Shown: positions 51,172 through 62,018, counted from the stretch's first letter. The stretch: 64,000 bases of DNA from Bacillus sp. SLBN-46 (GCF_031453555.1 NZ_JAVIZM010000001.1:3107001-3171000); one strand, 5' to 3'. Notes: generated by a model from the letters alone, not told the origin. Program-made: numbers and translations.

Positions 51172-53244
51172 TTACTCCTTATACCTAACAAAAATTGTAG
51201 TCCCCTCTGGTCCAGTCTGAATATCGATCTTTGCCTGATGACGGGCCGCGATAGCATAGCAAACCCCTAATCCTAGACCCGTTCCCTTGTCCTTAGTCGT
51301 GAAAAACGGTGTACCCAATTTTTCTAATACTTCAGGCTTGATCCCTTCTCCTTGATCATGAATGGCCAAAACAACATAATCTTCGTCCATATAGGTTTTA
51401 ATCGTGAGTACCTTTCCTTCCTTCATTGCCTCCAACCCATTACGATAGAGATTAATAATTAGCTGCCGAGTTTCATCCCGATTTAACATTAATTCTGGTA
51501 TTTCCTTTGTATCAATCTCCACGTATTTATTTTGATTGAACGCATCCACCTGGATTAATGGAGTCATATCATGGAGGATCGTATTTAGACTTAACTTCTG
51601 TAAATCAGACGACCTGGTATTACTCATCGACAGGAATTCTGAAATGATATTGTTCGCTCGGTCCAGTTCATCAATCATGATATGTAAATACTGCTGATAA
51701 CGCTCAAATTTTTCTTCTTTTTGTAAAATCTGCAAGAAGCCTCGGACGGTTGTCATTGGATTTCGGATCTCGTGACTGATTCCCGCTGCCATTTGCCCAA
51801 TTAAATCGAGCCCAGATAATCGTTTAAACTCCCTCTCGTATCTCTTTTTCTCAGTAATGTCCTTCATCAAACTACAGATGCCATCATCATATGGATAGGC
51901 TACTACTTCATACCAGTGATCTGTATATATGGAGTGGATTTGGAAATGGACAGGTAGTCGATTAGTCATTACCTTATGAAACTCTTTATACATGGTCGTA
52001 TCCACATAAGCAGGGAATACCTCCCATATCACCTTTCCTAAAAGCTCTTCTGATGTTTTATTAAGGGGTAGTATTTGATGTTTATTTATATGAATAAATT
52101 TCCAATCTTTGCTTAATGCAATGAATCCATCTGGAATACTTTCTAAAACATTATGATTTCTCTCATAAGCAATGGCTAGTTCTCTATTCTGTGCTTCGAC
52201 CATGTTCTCGAGCTTATTCATATATAAAAGGCTTGAGAATGTGGAAGCTGTAGCATCTACGATCGATTGAGCCAGTTGGAGTTGTGATTCTGTGTAAACT
52301 AGAGGATTATTTCCGGTATGTGCCACACCTATAATCCCTAGCACCTCACTCATTGATACGAGTGGTATCATAAACAGTCCTTTTATGGAAAACTGCCGGC
52401 AAACCTCTTGGTTTAGTCTTTCATCGGCCGGTGCATCAGGGATTAGGATAGCATTTTTTGTTTTCATAACAGTCTCAAGTACTTGATCACTACAGGGCCC
52501 CATTGTCTCGAAGGTTTTTTTCCAGCTTACCTCAGTCCTTTTACCTGCCTCCCATTGCCTTAATGTTCCATCGTCTGTCGAACCTATTAGGTGGACCCCG
52601 CTATGGTCGTTATTCAAAACCCTTTTTAAGTAGCGGAAACAGGTCTCCAAGCTTTCTTCCATGGATAAACACATAGATAGATCGCGCGTGACATCGAGCA
52701 ATAGTTGCTTTTCAGAAATCAGCTTTTCTTTTTCGGCTAGATTAAGCGCATTTCGAATGGCCACGGCTGCCATATTTACATAGGCCTCCACGGTTTGAAT
52801 CTCTGACTCTGTTAAATTCATAGGTATCCCCACATCGAACAGGAAAACGAGACCGAATAACTCCTGTTCAAAAGAAATAGGAAGCACTAACAACGAGTTA
52901 ATTTTGAATGCTTTTACCGCACTAGGATCTGGTCGATGATCCTTTGAGGTATCGGGTATGTAGATGGCTCTTTGAGTTTCTATGACTTCCTTTGCTAGTA
53001 AATCAATTTTCGTGTCGATTACATGCATATCTAATGTCCAGTCGTTGATGAATTCTGGTTTACCAACATATCCTCTGAAGGTTCCATCCTCTTGTGGCAA
53101 ATAAATACCAACCGCATCACATTGAACGATTTCCTCCGAGATGGCTGTTGTTACTTGCTCCAATACATCTCGTAATTCTAGCTTGGTATTAATTAATTTA
53201 GTTATGTTTGCAAGTCGAGAATACCTCGTTTGTTCCTTTAACAT
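51172..53244 (-). CDS. Soluble hybrid-sensor histidine kinase: GAF-GAF-PAS-HisKA-HATPase
   Basis: A 690-aa sensor kinase without membrane helices. Two GAF domains (about 20-175 and 195-350), each followed by helices, precede a PAS domain (about 370-490, SIPDGFIALSKDWKFIHIN). HisKA has MAAGISHEIRNPMTT with the phospho-His, and the ATPase has N (INLYRNGLEAM), DQGEGI and TGLGLGVC. Such kinases in Bacillus often feed the sporulation phosphorelay (family knowledge); no response regulator is adjacent. ATG at 53244 follows GGAG. The 66-aa gene downstream may be linked. Confidence 0.88.
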   Translation of the reverse strand: MLKEQTRYSRLANITKLINTKLELRDVLEQVTTAISEEIVQCDAVGIYLPQEDGTFRGYVGKPEFINDWTLDMHVIDTKIDLLAKEVIETQRAIYIPDTSKDHRPDPSAVKAFKINSLLVLPISFEQELFGLVFLFDVGIPMNLTESEIQTVEAYVNMAAVAIRNALNLAEKEKLISEKQLLLDVTRDLSMCLSMEESLETCFRYLKRVLNNDHSGVHLIGSTDDGTLRQWEAGKRTEVSWKKTFETMGPCSDQVLETVMKTKNAILIPDAPADERLNQEVCRQFSIKGLFMIPLVSMSEVLGIIGVAHTGNNPLVYTESQLQLAQSIVDATASTFSSLLYMNKLENMVEAQNRELAIAYERNHNVLESIPDGFIALSKDWKFIHINKHQILPLNKTSEELLGKVIWEVFPAYVDTTMYKEFHKVMTNRLPVHFQIHSIYTDHWYEVVAYPYDDGICSLMKDITEKKRYEREFKRLSGLDLIGQMAAGISHEIRNPMTTVRGFLQILQKEEKFERYQQYLHIMIDELDRANNIISEFLSMSNTRSSDLQKLSLNTILHDMTPLIQVDAFNQNKYVEIDTKEIPELMLNRDETRQLIINLYRNGLEAMKEGKVLTIKTYMDEDYVVLAIHDQGEGIKPEVLEKLGTPFFTTKDKGTGLGLGVCYAIAARHQAKIDIQTGPEGTTIFVRYKE

Positions 53245-53476
53245 CGCATGTGCTCCATTCCATTGGCATGAACCTTCGTTAGGTTTATTTACAACCGAAC
53301 TCGTTCTGTACAATTTCCGACAAATTATCTTAATATTTTCATTTTACAATATTTGCATGATTTTGGTCTAGCTAGCTATAAATAAATTCAAGATATAGGA
53401 GGCTTGGGCTACTGATTTTGGGAATGAAAGACAAAACTCTTCAGGAATTCCGGCAAATTTCCTCTAAACAAAAAAA

Positions 53477-53526
53477 CAGGCTCTAGAAAGCTGTCTCTAA
53501 TAATAGCAACAGTTCTCTAGAGCCTG
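53477..53526. terminator. Long hairpin terminator
   Basis: CAGGCTCTAGAAAGCTGT and ACAGTTCTCTAGAGCCTG form a near-perfect 18-nt stem, following the minus-strand threonine aldolase gene. Confidence 0.8.
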
Positions 53527-53543
53527 ATTAATTATAGAAAATT

Positions 53544-54575
53544 TCACCTGTTAACAGCCTTTTTAAAATCCTCAATAAACGCTTCTACCTGATCTTCTTG
53601 TGTTGCCCAAGAAGTAACAAGGCGAATGGCAGAATGCTTCTCATCAACCTTTTCCCACAAATGAAAAGCATACTTCTTTTCTAATTCGGCAATGACTGCA
53701 TTTGGGAGAATCGGGAAAATTTGATTCGATGGAGAATGGATTAAAAACGGAATATCTGCCTTGCTTATTTCGTCTCTAAGTCTACCTGCCAGCTTATTTG
53801 CATGCATCGCTAAGTCAAAAAACAGATTATCCCGGAATAGCTCAAGGAACTGAATACCCATTAATCTTCCCTTAGCAAGAAGTGCCCCTTTTTGCTTAAT
53901 ATGATAGCGGAAATCCTCTTTTAGAGAATCACGGCAAATGACTAGCGCCTCTCCTATAAGAGCTCCGTTCTTTGTTCCGCCAATATAAAAAGCATCAACA
54001 AGTTCAGGGAGATCACTCAATTTCAAGTCATTTTCATCAGAGCATAGCGCAGACCCTAATCTTGCACCATCCATATATAAAATGAGATTGTTCTCATGAC
54101 AGATATCTCGTAGCTGCTCCAGTTCCTTTTTTGTATAAATAGACCCGATTTCAGTAGAATTCGATATGTAAACCAGCTTCGGTTTTACCATGTGTTCGTC
54201 TGGATGCCCTTCGAGTACAGCCTTCACATGGGTGGGAGTCAGTTTTCCTTCTACGCCTTCAATTGAAATGATTTTATGTCCAGTTGCTTCAATAGCACCC
54301 GTTTCATGCCCTAAAATATGTCCGGAACTTACGGCCATTGCCGCCTCGTGTGGTCTTAAGAAGGCAGAAATAGCGGTTAGATTTGTTTGTGTCCCGCCTG
54401 AGAGTAGGTGGATATCCACATCCGTCCGTCCCAATCTTTCCTTTAATAAATCTATCGCTTGTTGGGTGAATTGATCTTCCCCATAGCCATTTGCTTGGAC
54501 AAGGTTGGATTCAAGTAATGCGTTCAAGATTCTAGGATGTGCGCCTTCGCTGTAGTCGTTCTTAAAGCTGTACAT
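53544..54575 (-). CDS. Low-specificity L-threonine aldolase
   Basis: A 343-aa PLP enzyme of the beta-eliminating lyase/threonine aldolase fold type I. The N-terminal FKNDYSEGAHPRIL, the HLLSGGTQTNLTA phosphate region, LILYMDGARLGSAL with the PLP-contact Asp, and the Lys block YIGGTKNGALIGEAL are visible. It cleaves threonine or allo-threonine to glycine and acetaldehyde. Monocistronic, with a strong terminator. Some members act on other beta-hydroxy amino acids. Confidence 0.9.
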   Translation of the reverse strand: MYSFKNDYSEGAHPRILNALLESNLVQANGYGEDQFTQQAIDLLKERLGRTDVDIHLLSGGTQTNLTAISAFLRPHEAAMAVSSGHILGHETGAIEATGHKIISIEGVEGKLTPTHVKAVLEGHPDEHMVKPKLVYISNSTEIGSIYTKKELEQLRDICHENNLILYMDGARLGSALCSDENDLKLSDLPELVDAFYIGGTKNGALIGEALVICRDSLKEDFRYHIKQKGALLAKGRLMGIQFLELFRDNLFFDLAMHANKLAGRLRDEISKADIPFLIHSPSNQIFPILPNAVIAELEKKYAFHLWEKVDEKHSAIRLVTSWATQEDQVEAFIEDFKKAVNR

Positions 54576-54705
54576 TTTGTTGCCTCCGTCTTATTTTCAT
54601 GAATTGTTTCTACACTTCTATCGTAACATAACTATCAATTAATCCCTACCATATAGATACGCTCTTTTAAGTGTAAAATTACACTTTTCTTTAAAGATTT
54701 ACGAT

Positions 54706-54799
54706 TTATCAGCGGATTTTAGGCTTTTATCAGCGAATATTAAAATATATCAGCGGATCTCAGTTTTTATCAGCGAATTTTAGATTTTATCAGCGAATC
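54706..54799. repeat. Five-copy 20-bp tandem repeat (TTTATCAGCGRAT)
   Basis: TTTTATCAGCGAAT or TATCAGCGGAT recurs at 54706, 54727, 54747, 54767 and 54787 with a period of 20-21 bp. It lies in a 480-bp intergenic region (54576-55054) between two divergent genes; the rest of that region shows no gene. Confidence 0.8.
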
Positions 54800-55054
54800 A
54801 GTATTAACTTACAATTCATAAAAATTATCTCTTTCTACTTTACATATACAAATCATTATTCCTTTTTAAGAAAACGACCTCCATTATTTTTAATCCTTCA
54901 ATATCCAAAGTTTATTTAGGGCATTGCCAATGGATTTTGGTTTTGAATGCCATTAAATTGGAATATGTATTAATTAGAGTTTTTTGAGTCATTTGTACTA
55001 GTTCACGAATTCATCCTTGTTTTTTGGAAATTTGGGATTTGTAGGAGGAATTAT

Positions 55055-56026
55055 ATGAAAGCTGTCGTTTCTGACCAATACGGTCCACCCGATGTACTTC
55101 AATTGCAAGAGGTGAAAAAACCAGTTCCCAAAGACAATCAAGTACTTGTAAAAATTCATGCAGTGTCACTGAATTTTGGTAATCTTGTTCTATTAAAAGG
55201 AGAACCGTTCTTAGCCCGCTTTGCTTTCGGACTTACCAAACCAAAATACCGTATACCCGGAGGTGACATCTCAGGTCGTGTGGAAGCAGTCGGCAAGAAT
55301 GTTACACAATTTCAACCAGGAGATGAAGTGTTCGGTGACCTATCCGGGTGTGGTTGGGGTGGTTTTGCAGAATATGTAGCAGTTCCTGAAGACGCATTAG
55401 TATTAAAACCTGCTAATCTATCATGTGAGGAGGCTGCCGCTGTACCAATGGCAGGGGTCACTGCTCTACAGGGCCTGCGTGATAAAGGCAAAATTCAATC
55501 TGGCCAAAAGGTGTTGATCAATGGCGCATCTGGTGGTGTGGGAACTTTTGCTGTTCAGATCGCCAAGTCTTTCGGGGCTGAAGTAACGGGTGTGTGTAGT
55601 ACTAGAAACATAGACATTTTACAATCCATTGGAGCCGATGATGTCATTGACTATACTAAAGAAGATGTTACGAAAAAGACGAAGACGTTTGACCTGATTG
55701 TTGGTGTTAACGGACATCACTCCATTTCAGATTACAAACGGCTGTTAAATCCTAATGGAACTTTTGTTCACATTGGTGGTTCTGGCTCTCAAATGTTCCA
55801 AGCGATGGCCTTAGGTCCTTGGATTTCTCTGACTGAAAAAAAGAAAGTGGGTACCTTTTTACAAAGAGCGAACCAAAAGGACCTCCTGATTCTTATGAAA
55901 GAACTAATTGAGGACGGCAAAGTAAAGCCAGTGATTGATCGATGTTATAAATTAGATGAAGTGAAAGAAGCTTTCAGCTATTTTGCAGAAGGACATGCGC
56001 AAGGGAAAGTGGTCCTTTCTGTATAA
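55055..56026 (+). CDS. Zinc-independent quinone oxidoreductase / NAD(P)-dependent MDR dehydrogenase
   Basis: A 323-aa medium-chain dehydrogenase/reductase of the zeta-crystallin-like group. The GroES-like N-terminus contains IPGGDISGRVEAVGKNV, and the Rossmann part begins GASGGVGTFAVQIAKSFGAEV. No Cys/His zinc ligands are present, so it is a quinone or enone reductase type. The end ALYF-like EGHAQGKVVLSV is typical. ATG at 55055 follows TAGGAGG. The terminator at 56038 follows. Confidence 0.9.
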   Translation: MKAVVSDQYGPPDVLQLQEVKKPVPKDNQVLVKIHAVSLNFGNLVLLKGEPFLARFAFGLTKPKYRIPGGDISGRVEAVGKNVTQFQPGDEVFGDLSGCGWGGFAEYVAVPEDALVLKPANLSCEEAAAVPMAGVTALQGLRDKGKIQSGQKVLINGASGGVGTFAVQIAKSFGAEVTGVCSTRNIDILQSIGADDVIDYTKEDVTKKTKTFDLIVGVNGHHSISDYKRLLNPNGTFVHIGGSGSQMFQAMALGPWISLTEKKKVGTFLQRANQKDLLILMKELIEDGKVKPVIDRCYKLDEVKEAFSYFAEGHAQGKVVLSV

Positions 56027-56037
56027 AAAAAACAAAA

Positions 56038-56063
56038 TGCCTCATTCCATTACGAATGAGGCA
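56038..56063. terminator. Bidirectional terminator
   Basis: TGCCTCATTC and GAATGAGGCA arms enclose 6 nt between convergent genes, with A-rich flank on the left and T-rich flank on the right. Confidence 0.8.
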
Positions 56064-56069
56064 CCTTTC

Positions 56070-56339
56070 TTAGTAATTCAGCTTTTTATGTTTCCATTTA
56101 TACAAAAGAGTAGCCAATAGGTTAGCGCCGATAAACAGGATATTTCCTTGTGCATTATAATGCAGCTCTTGATTTTCGAAACTCATTTTATCATAATATT
56201 CCCCTTGGCTGAGTCCAAGTTCTTTTCGTTTTTTATTCTCTTCTTTTAGATGTTTAATGTATTTATACTGAATTGGTAAAAGAATAAATGATAACAAGAG
56301 GTATGTACCAATAATTCCCAAAGTCGTATATAGACCCAT
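56070..56339 (-). CDS. DUF3949-like small membrane protein
   Basis: An 89-aa protein. An N-terminal membrane helix (LGIIGTYLLLSFILLPI) is followed by QYKYIKHLKEENKKRKELG, then YYDKMSFENQELHYNAQGNILFI, then a second short hydrophobic segment. The pattern agrees with the DUF3949 family of Bacillus as I remember it. Function unknown. A ribosome site GAGGGGAG precedes the ATG. Confidence 0.6.
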   Translation of the reverse strand: MGLYTTLGIIGTYLLLSFILLPIQYKYIKHLKEENKKRKELGLSQGEYYDKMSFENQELHYNAQGNILFIGANLLATLLYKWKHKKLNY

Positions 56340-56484
56340 ATGAAATTCTCCCCTCTCTATAAGAAAAATTTTCCTTATTACATTATACGTCTAAAAAATA
56401 TATAAGTTTCATTTCGTGGAATAATTTAACATTATAATATAAAAGAAAAACCCTTCATTCAAGGGAGGCCGTGTTCATAAATTT

Positions 56485-57327
56485 CTATACCAGCCAATGT
56501 GAAGGAACATGTAATGAAGCTGGTAATTTAGTTTCTTTATCCCCTTTTGCAGCATTTACTTGTGCTTGAGTCAGAAAAATACAGCCTATTAGATTCGCAC
56601 CACTTAAGTCTGCATCTCTCAGGTCAGCACCAATAAAATCAGACATTCTCAAATCAGAATTTCGAAGGTTAGCAGCAATAAGTAATGCTCCTCTAAAATT
56701 GCTTCCTTTAAGATCCTTGCTACTTAAATTAGCTCCCATCAGACCGATTCCCTTTTTGACATTACTTAGTTGATTCATCTTTTTCTTAACTTTTGCTCTA
56801 ACCATTTCACTTGTTTGAAGCAGCAAATGATTGACAACCGCTCTATGGCTAGGTATATCAAGATCTAAAATTTCATTTGGACATAGTCGGGTAAGACGTT
56901 CTGTATCCTCCATAGTTTGTTGTAATTCGTCATAAATAGAACGTGCCTCTTCTCGGCACAATGCTTCATTTAAGTAAAGTAGCATTTCGTGAAGCTGTTG
57001 CATGATTGGAAAAACTTCAAACATTTCTTGAGCAGACTCTTGATTTCCACGCCAATCCTTTCCACTAAAAGTGAATTGTGAAACCTTTTGTCCCGCCCCA
57101 AAGCACTCAAATACTGTACAACCTTTAAAGCCTTTATTTCTTAAATGACTATGAATCCCGCAACTGTAATCTGATTGCAAGTTTTTACAAGGGGTACCCC
57201 CATCCTTGTCAAAAGCAAAATCAGCTGATTTAGCATAAGGTAAGGCAACACAACAAAGCCCAAAACATTTTTCACAGTCTGGACGTAAATTCAATAAAAA
57301 ATCATTAGGTTTTAGTTGTTTAGACAT
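56485..57327 (-). CDS. Cys-rich (YkgJ-like) plus pentapeptide-repeat protein
   Basis: A 280-aa protein with two parts. Residues 1-80 are rich in Cys (CEKCFGLCCVALPY, then CKNL, CGIHS, CTVFECF), suggesting a metal or Fe-S cluster-binding module of YkgJ/CxxCxxxxC type. From about 200 there is a pentapeptide-repeat segment (A(N/D)LXX: LMGANLSSKDLKGSNFRGALL, then ANLRNSDLRMSDFIGADLRDADLSGANL, here given in parts). Pentapeptide repeats form a right-handed beta helix. The fusion is unusual; function unknown. ATG at 57327 follows AAAGGAAG. Confidence 0.75.
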   Translation of the reverse strand: MSKQLKPNDFLLNLRPDCEKCFGLCCVALPYAKSADFAFDKDGGTPCKNLQSDYSCGIHSHLRNKGFKGCTVFECFGAGQKVSQFTFSGKDWRGNQESAQEMFEVFPIMQQLHEMLLYLNEALCREEARSIYDELQQTMEDTERLTRLCPNEILDLDIPSHRAVVNHLLLQTSEMVRAKVKKKMNQLSNVKKGIGLMGANLSSKDLKGSNFRGALLIAANLRNSDLRMSDFIGADLRDADLSGANLIGCIFLTQAQVNAAKGDKETKLPASLHVPSHWLV

Positions 57328-57483
57328 TCCATTCACTTCCTTTAAAATCCTTTTAACTATATAATTCAACGATTCAAAGAATAATAAAATAATATTACCA
57401 TATCAAGCCTTCCAAAAAGGAGAATTTTTCTAAACATAAAAGAAAAAGCACCCCTGCTTTTTGAACAGAGATGCGTTGAAAAT

Positions 57484-58344
57484 TTACTTTTCATCGATTT
57501 CGACTTTATTCACTCGTTTTACAGTATTCATATGGTCAAATGAATAGGTTGCCATCGTTTGAATATCATGGTATTTTGATCTCTTGTCAGTTTTCATGAC
57601 CACAGAGATAATCTCCTTGTTTCCCTGTTTTAAATATTCCAATAGTGTATGTTGGGCGGCATTTGTAAAACCTGGTTTTCCAGCAATAGCGTTTGGTTGG
57701 CTTTGAATATTCATTAAATTACGGATGGTTTTTTCTTTAATGCTTGTTTTAATGTTGGTCGTTTGTGTAGACATAACTTCAAGTACATTAGGGTGTTTAA
57801 TGGCTTCTCTAGTGATGAGCGCCATATCATAGGGCGTTGTATAATGATTGGGATCATGGAGTCCATTGGGTGTAACAAAATGGGTGTTTTTGAGGCCCCA
57901 TTCTTGCACTTTCTGGTTCATGAGATCAGCAAATCCTTTTTCACTTCCAGCCACATTTTCAGCGATCGTAACTGCTACATCATTTGCACTTAACAATAAT
58001 AAAGCCTTCATAGCATCCTGTTTAGTAATCCTCTCACCTGTTCTAAGCCCTAAACAAAGGCATTCTTGATTGGCTGCATGTGAACTAACCGTCAGCCATT
58101 CCCCATCCTTCATTCGTTCATCTAAAACAGTGGCTGTTAATACTTTTGTCATACTAGCAGGATACGCCCTTGAATGGGCATTTTTGTTGTAAAGAATCTC
58201 TCCGGTCTTGGCATCTATGGTAACTCCATAAGCACCTACAATTTGTGGTGGGTAGACCTCCGCCGAGTTCCCCTTCATGACTATCCCATTCAATACCAAA
58301 AGAACTAATAATGATGCTACAACGAATTTCCCGATGTTTGTCAT
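57484..58344 (-). CDS. PBP5-like D-alanyl-D-alanine carboxypeptidase with altered third motif
   Basis: A 286-aa exported S11-family carboxypeptidase. An N-terminal signal peptide or anchor (residues 6-27) precedes catalytic S64-xx-K67 (SMTK) and SxN motif S119-A-N121. The third motif, normally KTG, is K223-P224-G225. It should remove terminal D-Ala from peptidoglycan stem peptides outside the membrane, but the T-to-P change in the oxyanion-side motif may reduce or change activity. It is shorter than DacA and lacks the C-terminal amphipathic anchor domain. Monocistronic. Confidence 0.85.
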   Translation of the reverse strand: MTNIGKFVVASLLVLLVLNGIVMKGNSAEVYPPQIVGAYGVTIDAKTGEILYNKNAHSRAYPASMTKVLTATVLDERMKDGEWLTVSSHAANQECLCLGLRTGERITKQDAMKALLLLSANDVAVTIAENVAGSEKGFADLMNQKVQEWGLKNTHFVTPNGLHDPNHYTTPYDMALITREAIKHPNVLEVMSTQTTNIKTSIKEKTIRNLMNIQSQPNAIAGKPGFTNAAQHTLLEYLKQGNKEIISVVMKTDKRSKYHDIQTMATYSFDHMNTVKRVNKVEIDEK

Positions 58345-58426
58345 GATGTACCTCCAGTTGAACGAACCTCAGATATCTTATCCGTTTTATTTTGTTCCAG
58401 TATTAGCAGAATTACTACATTAAAAT

Positions 58427-58470
58427 GGGGACAGTCCCTCATTGCTTTACAGCAGTGGGGGACTGTCCCC
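58427..58470. repeat. GGGGACAGTC hairpin
   Basis: GGGGACAGTC and GACTGTCCCC form 10-nt arms around 24 nt upstream of the carboxypeptidase gene. It resembles the 6644 hairpin and is probably a member of the same dispersed class. Confidence 0.6.
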
Positions 58471-58625
58471 AGAAACGTTCCTGAGTTTTCACTGTATTCA
58501 CTTTTAAAATACAAAAAATGTTCACAATCTATAAAATCAATTTCCTTTTTTCGTGATGTATGTCACATTTACTCGATTTAAAATCAATTAAACTAATTTT
58601 AAGTTAATTCTAAGGGGGATTTAAA

Positions 58626-58799
58626 ATGATAGTAGCTTGGTTAATTACCATTGGTTTATTTTTAGTGTGTATCTATGCAACAACGGTTATTATTAATGGA
58701 CTCGAAGAAAAGGATCAACTTGACTTAGCAGAATTGCAATCACAACTTAAAAACACAACAAAGAAAAATGATAAAAAAGATATGAAACTAGCAATATAA
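58626..58799 (+). CDS. 57-aa single-TM small protein
   Basis: A small gene with ribosome site AAGGGGG 6 nt before the ATG and a terminator right after its stop. Residues 3-24 form a membrane helix (VAWLITIGLFLVCIYATTVII), and the rest is charged (LDLAELQSQLKNTTKKNDKK). The compact unit with its own signals makes it a believable gene; no family was recognised. Confidence 0.65.
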   Translation: MIVAWLITIGLFLVCIYATTVIINGLEEKDQLDLAELQSQLKNTTKKNDKKDMKLAI

Positions 58800-58813
58800 T
58801 TGTAAAAAAACAA

Positions 58814-58840
58814 AAAACAACTTCAATTTGGAGTTGTTTT
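58814..58840 (+). terminator. Terminator of the 57-aa gene
   Basis: AAAACAACT and AGTTGTTTT arms with a T-run follow the TAA. Confidence 0.75.
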
Positions 58841-58865
58841 TTATTTCCTGAAATTTGATCATTCC

Positions 58866-59408
58866 TTACTTCATATCGCTGATTTTAATTTTCCAAATCA
58901 TATGGTCAAAGCCTTCGTCCCAATAATCTTTTAACAAGTAATTAGGTTCCCCAAATTTCTTTTTCCAGATTTGTTGTGCTCGGGCATACCCACTATCTAA
59001 GCAAAATTCTTCTATACCTTTATTTTGTAATTTGGAATACATAGAATTCAATAATAGTCTTCCAATACCCATTCTTTGATATTCTGGTAGGACAAATACA
59101 GTCCCTACTTCAGGCAGCTCTTTATAAGCATTTTTTGTACATTTACATATGAGATCGCTAGCAGGACCATATTCGATGGAGCCCACAATTTTGTCGGAAT
59201 GCCATGCAATCAAAAAATAACGATTTGTACCATTGCTAGCAAAATCACTTACTAAGTATTTTTTCTTACTACCAATTTCAGCCTCGTTGTCCTCGAATTT
59301 CTCTCCGATACCTTCTTTAGTAAATGTATCAATTATGACTTTTTCAAAAAATAGATTCAACTCATTTGTGTCCTCTATTCTCGGTCTTCTTATCTTGATG
59401 TTTAACAC
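58866..59408 (-). CDS. GNAT-family N-acetyltransferase
   Basis: A 180-aa GNAT enzyme: VFVLPEYQRMGIGRLLLNSM has the acetyl-CoA loop QRMGIG, and the end is RAQQIWKKKFGEPNYLLKDYWD. The start is GTG at 59408, 9 nt after AGGAG. Substrate unknown. It converges on the 57-aa gene. Confidence 0.85.
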   Translation of the reverse strand: MLNIKIRRPRIEDTNELNLFFEKVIIDTFTKEGIGEKFEDNEAEIGSKKKYLVSDFASNGTNRYFLIAWHSDKIVGSIEYGPASDLICKCTKNAYKELPEVGTVFVLPEYQRMGIGRLLLNSMYSKLQNKGIEEFCLDSGYARAQQIWKKKFGEPNYLLKDYWDEGFDHMIWKIKISDMK

Positions 59409-59584
59409 CTAAAAGCACTCCTTATACCATTATTAACTTAGATTTCTAGGTGTACCTTAAATTTCCCTCCTTCTATGACTAGTTATTGTTGCTTTTTTCC
59501 TGCTTCACGGACACTAGTAGACCCACCTTTTTTTTTACATTAAAAATGCGCCCCTGTATAACCAGAGACGCACTCGGTATTTTT

Positions 59585-61051
<1,467 letters not shown>

Positions 61052-61105
61052 TCATTACTATTTGTTAGTTGGCTAAATTCTATAATTAACTATAAAGGAA
61101 TAATA

Positions 61106-61166
61106 ACTACCTTTATTTAGATAGTAAATAAATTAAGGGTATCTAGTTATTAATAACGAAGGTAGT
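61106..61166. promoter_or_regulatory. Inverted repeat between GH1 gene and its divergent regulator
   Basis: ACTACCTT (61106-61113) and AAGGTAGT (61159-61166) form an inverted pair in the shared promoter region, with AT-rich palindromic sequence between. It is a candidate RpiR operator pair. Confidence 0.4.
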
Positions 61167-61251
61167 CACTTGTTTCATACATCTAACACTGTGTTTTCTT
61201 GTGCTAAAATGGGGTTAGATGATTAAAGAAGATTAAGGAGACTTTCAAAAC

Positions 61252-61977
61252 ATGTTTTCAAATGAGGTTATCGCTTCTTTCAATGAATTAGAAACTTCTT
61301 TATACAATTATATTTGCCAAAACGGTGATAAGGTTGCTTATATGCGAATACGTGAGCTGGCCGATGAAACACATGTATCAACTGCAACTATATTGCGGTT
61401 TTGTAGAAAAGTAAATTGTGAGGGTTTCTCCGAATTTAAGGTGAAGCTCAAAATGCATTTAGAAGGAAATAAAAAGACGGTTATAAAAAGTGTCCATCAT
61501 TCAATTGTAGAGTTTTTTGAGCGGACGCTAAAAGGTGATCTAGAAATAAAAATAAAACAGGCTGCCAGTCTAGTTAACACAGCAGAAAATGTTATTTTTA
61601 TCGGAATAGGAAGCTCAGGCATTCTTGCAGAATATGGGGCGAGGTATTTCTCGAGCTTAGGGAAGTTTTCGTTGTATATTAAAGACCCGCACTTTCCGAT
61701 TCACACTAAGCTCCGCAATAACAGTGTGACCATTGCGTTGTCAGTCTCAGGAGAGAATAATTTCACCGTCACGCATTTGAATCAATTAAAACAAGAAGGT
61801 AGTAAAATTATTAGTATCACAAACAATAAACTATCAACCATTGCAAAAATTTCTGATATCAATATTCCTTATTATGTAACTGAAGAATTTGTAGAAGAAG
61901 CCAATATTACGACACAAGTACCTGTTGTTTATATTCTGGAGTCTATGGCCCGTGAAATTCATAAACTGAATCAATAG
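61252..61977 (+). CDS. RpiR/MurR-family transcriptional regulator
   Basis: A 241-aa regulator. An N-terminal HTH (about 1-77) contains IRELADETHVSTATILRFCRKVNCEGFSEFK, typical of RpiR, here shown in parts. The C-terminal SIS domain (about 105-225) has IFIGIGSSGILAEYGARYF and VTIALSVSGEN, which bind sugar phosphates. It is divergent from the GH1 gene and probably senses its phosphosugar. ATG follows AAGGAG. Confidence 0.9.
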   Translation: MFSNEVIASFNELETSLYNYICQNGDKVAYMRIRELADETHVSTATILRFCRKVNCEGFSEFKVKLKMHLEGNKKTVIKSVHHSIVEFFERTLKGDLEIKIKQAASLVNTAENVIFIGIGSSGILAEYGARYFSSLGKFSLYIKDPHFPIHTKLRNNSVTIALSVSGENNFTVTHLNQLKQEGSKIISITNNKLSTIAKISDINIPYYVTEEFVEEANITTQVPVVYILESMAREIHKLNQ

Positions 61978-62006
61978 GTGATTTTTTTCATTAAAAATCA
62001 CCTATT
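61973..62006. terminator. Bidirectional terminator
   Basis: AATAGGTGATTTTT and AAAAATCACCTATT form 14-nt arms with a 6-nt loop between the convergent RpiR and NTF2-like genes. Confidence 0.85.
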
Positions 62007-62018
62007 TAGGTTATTAAA

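Noticed and set aside
54706..54799. CRISPR array
   Set aside because: The repeated motif is only about 11 bp, spacing is 20 bp, the spacers are near-identical, and no cas genes are present.
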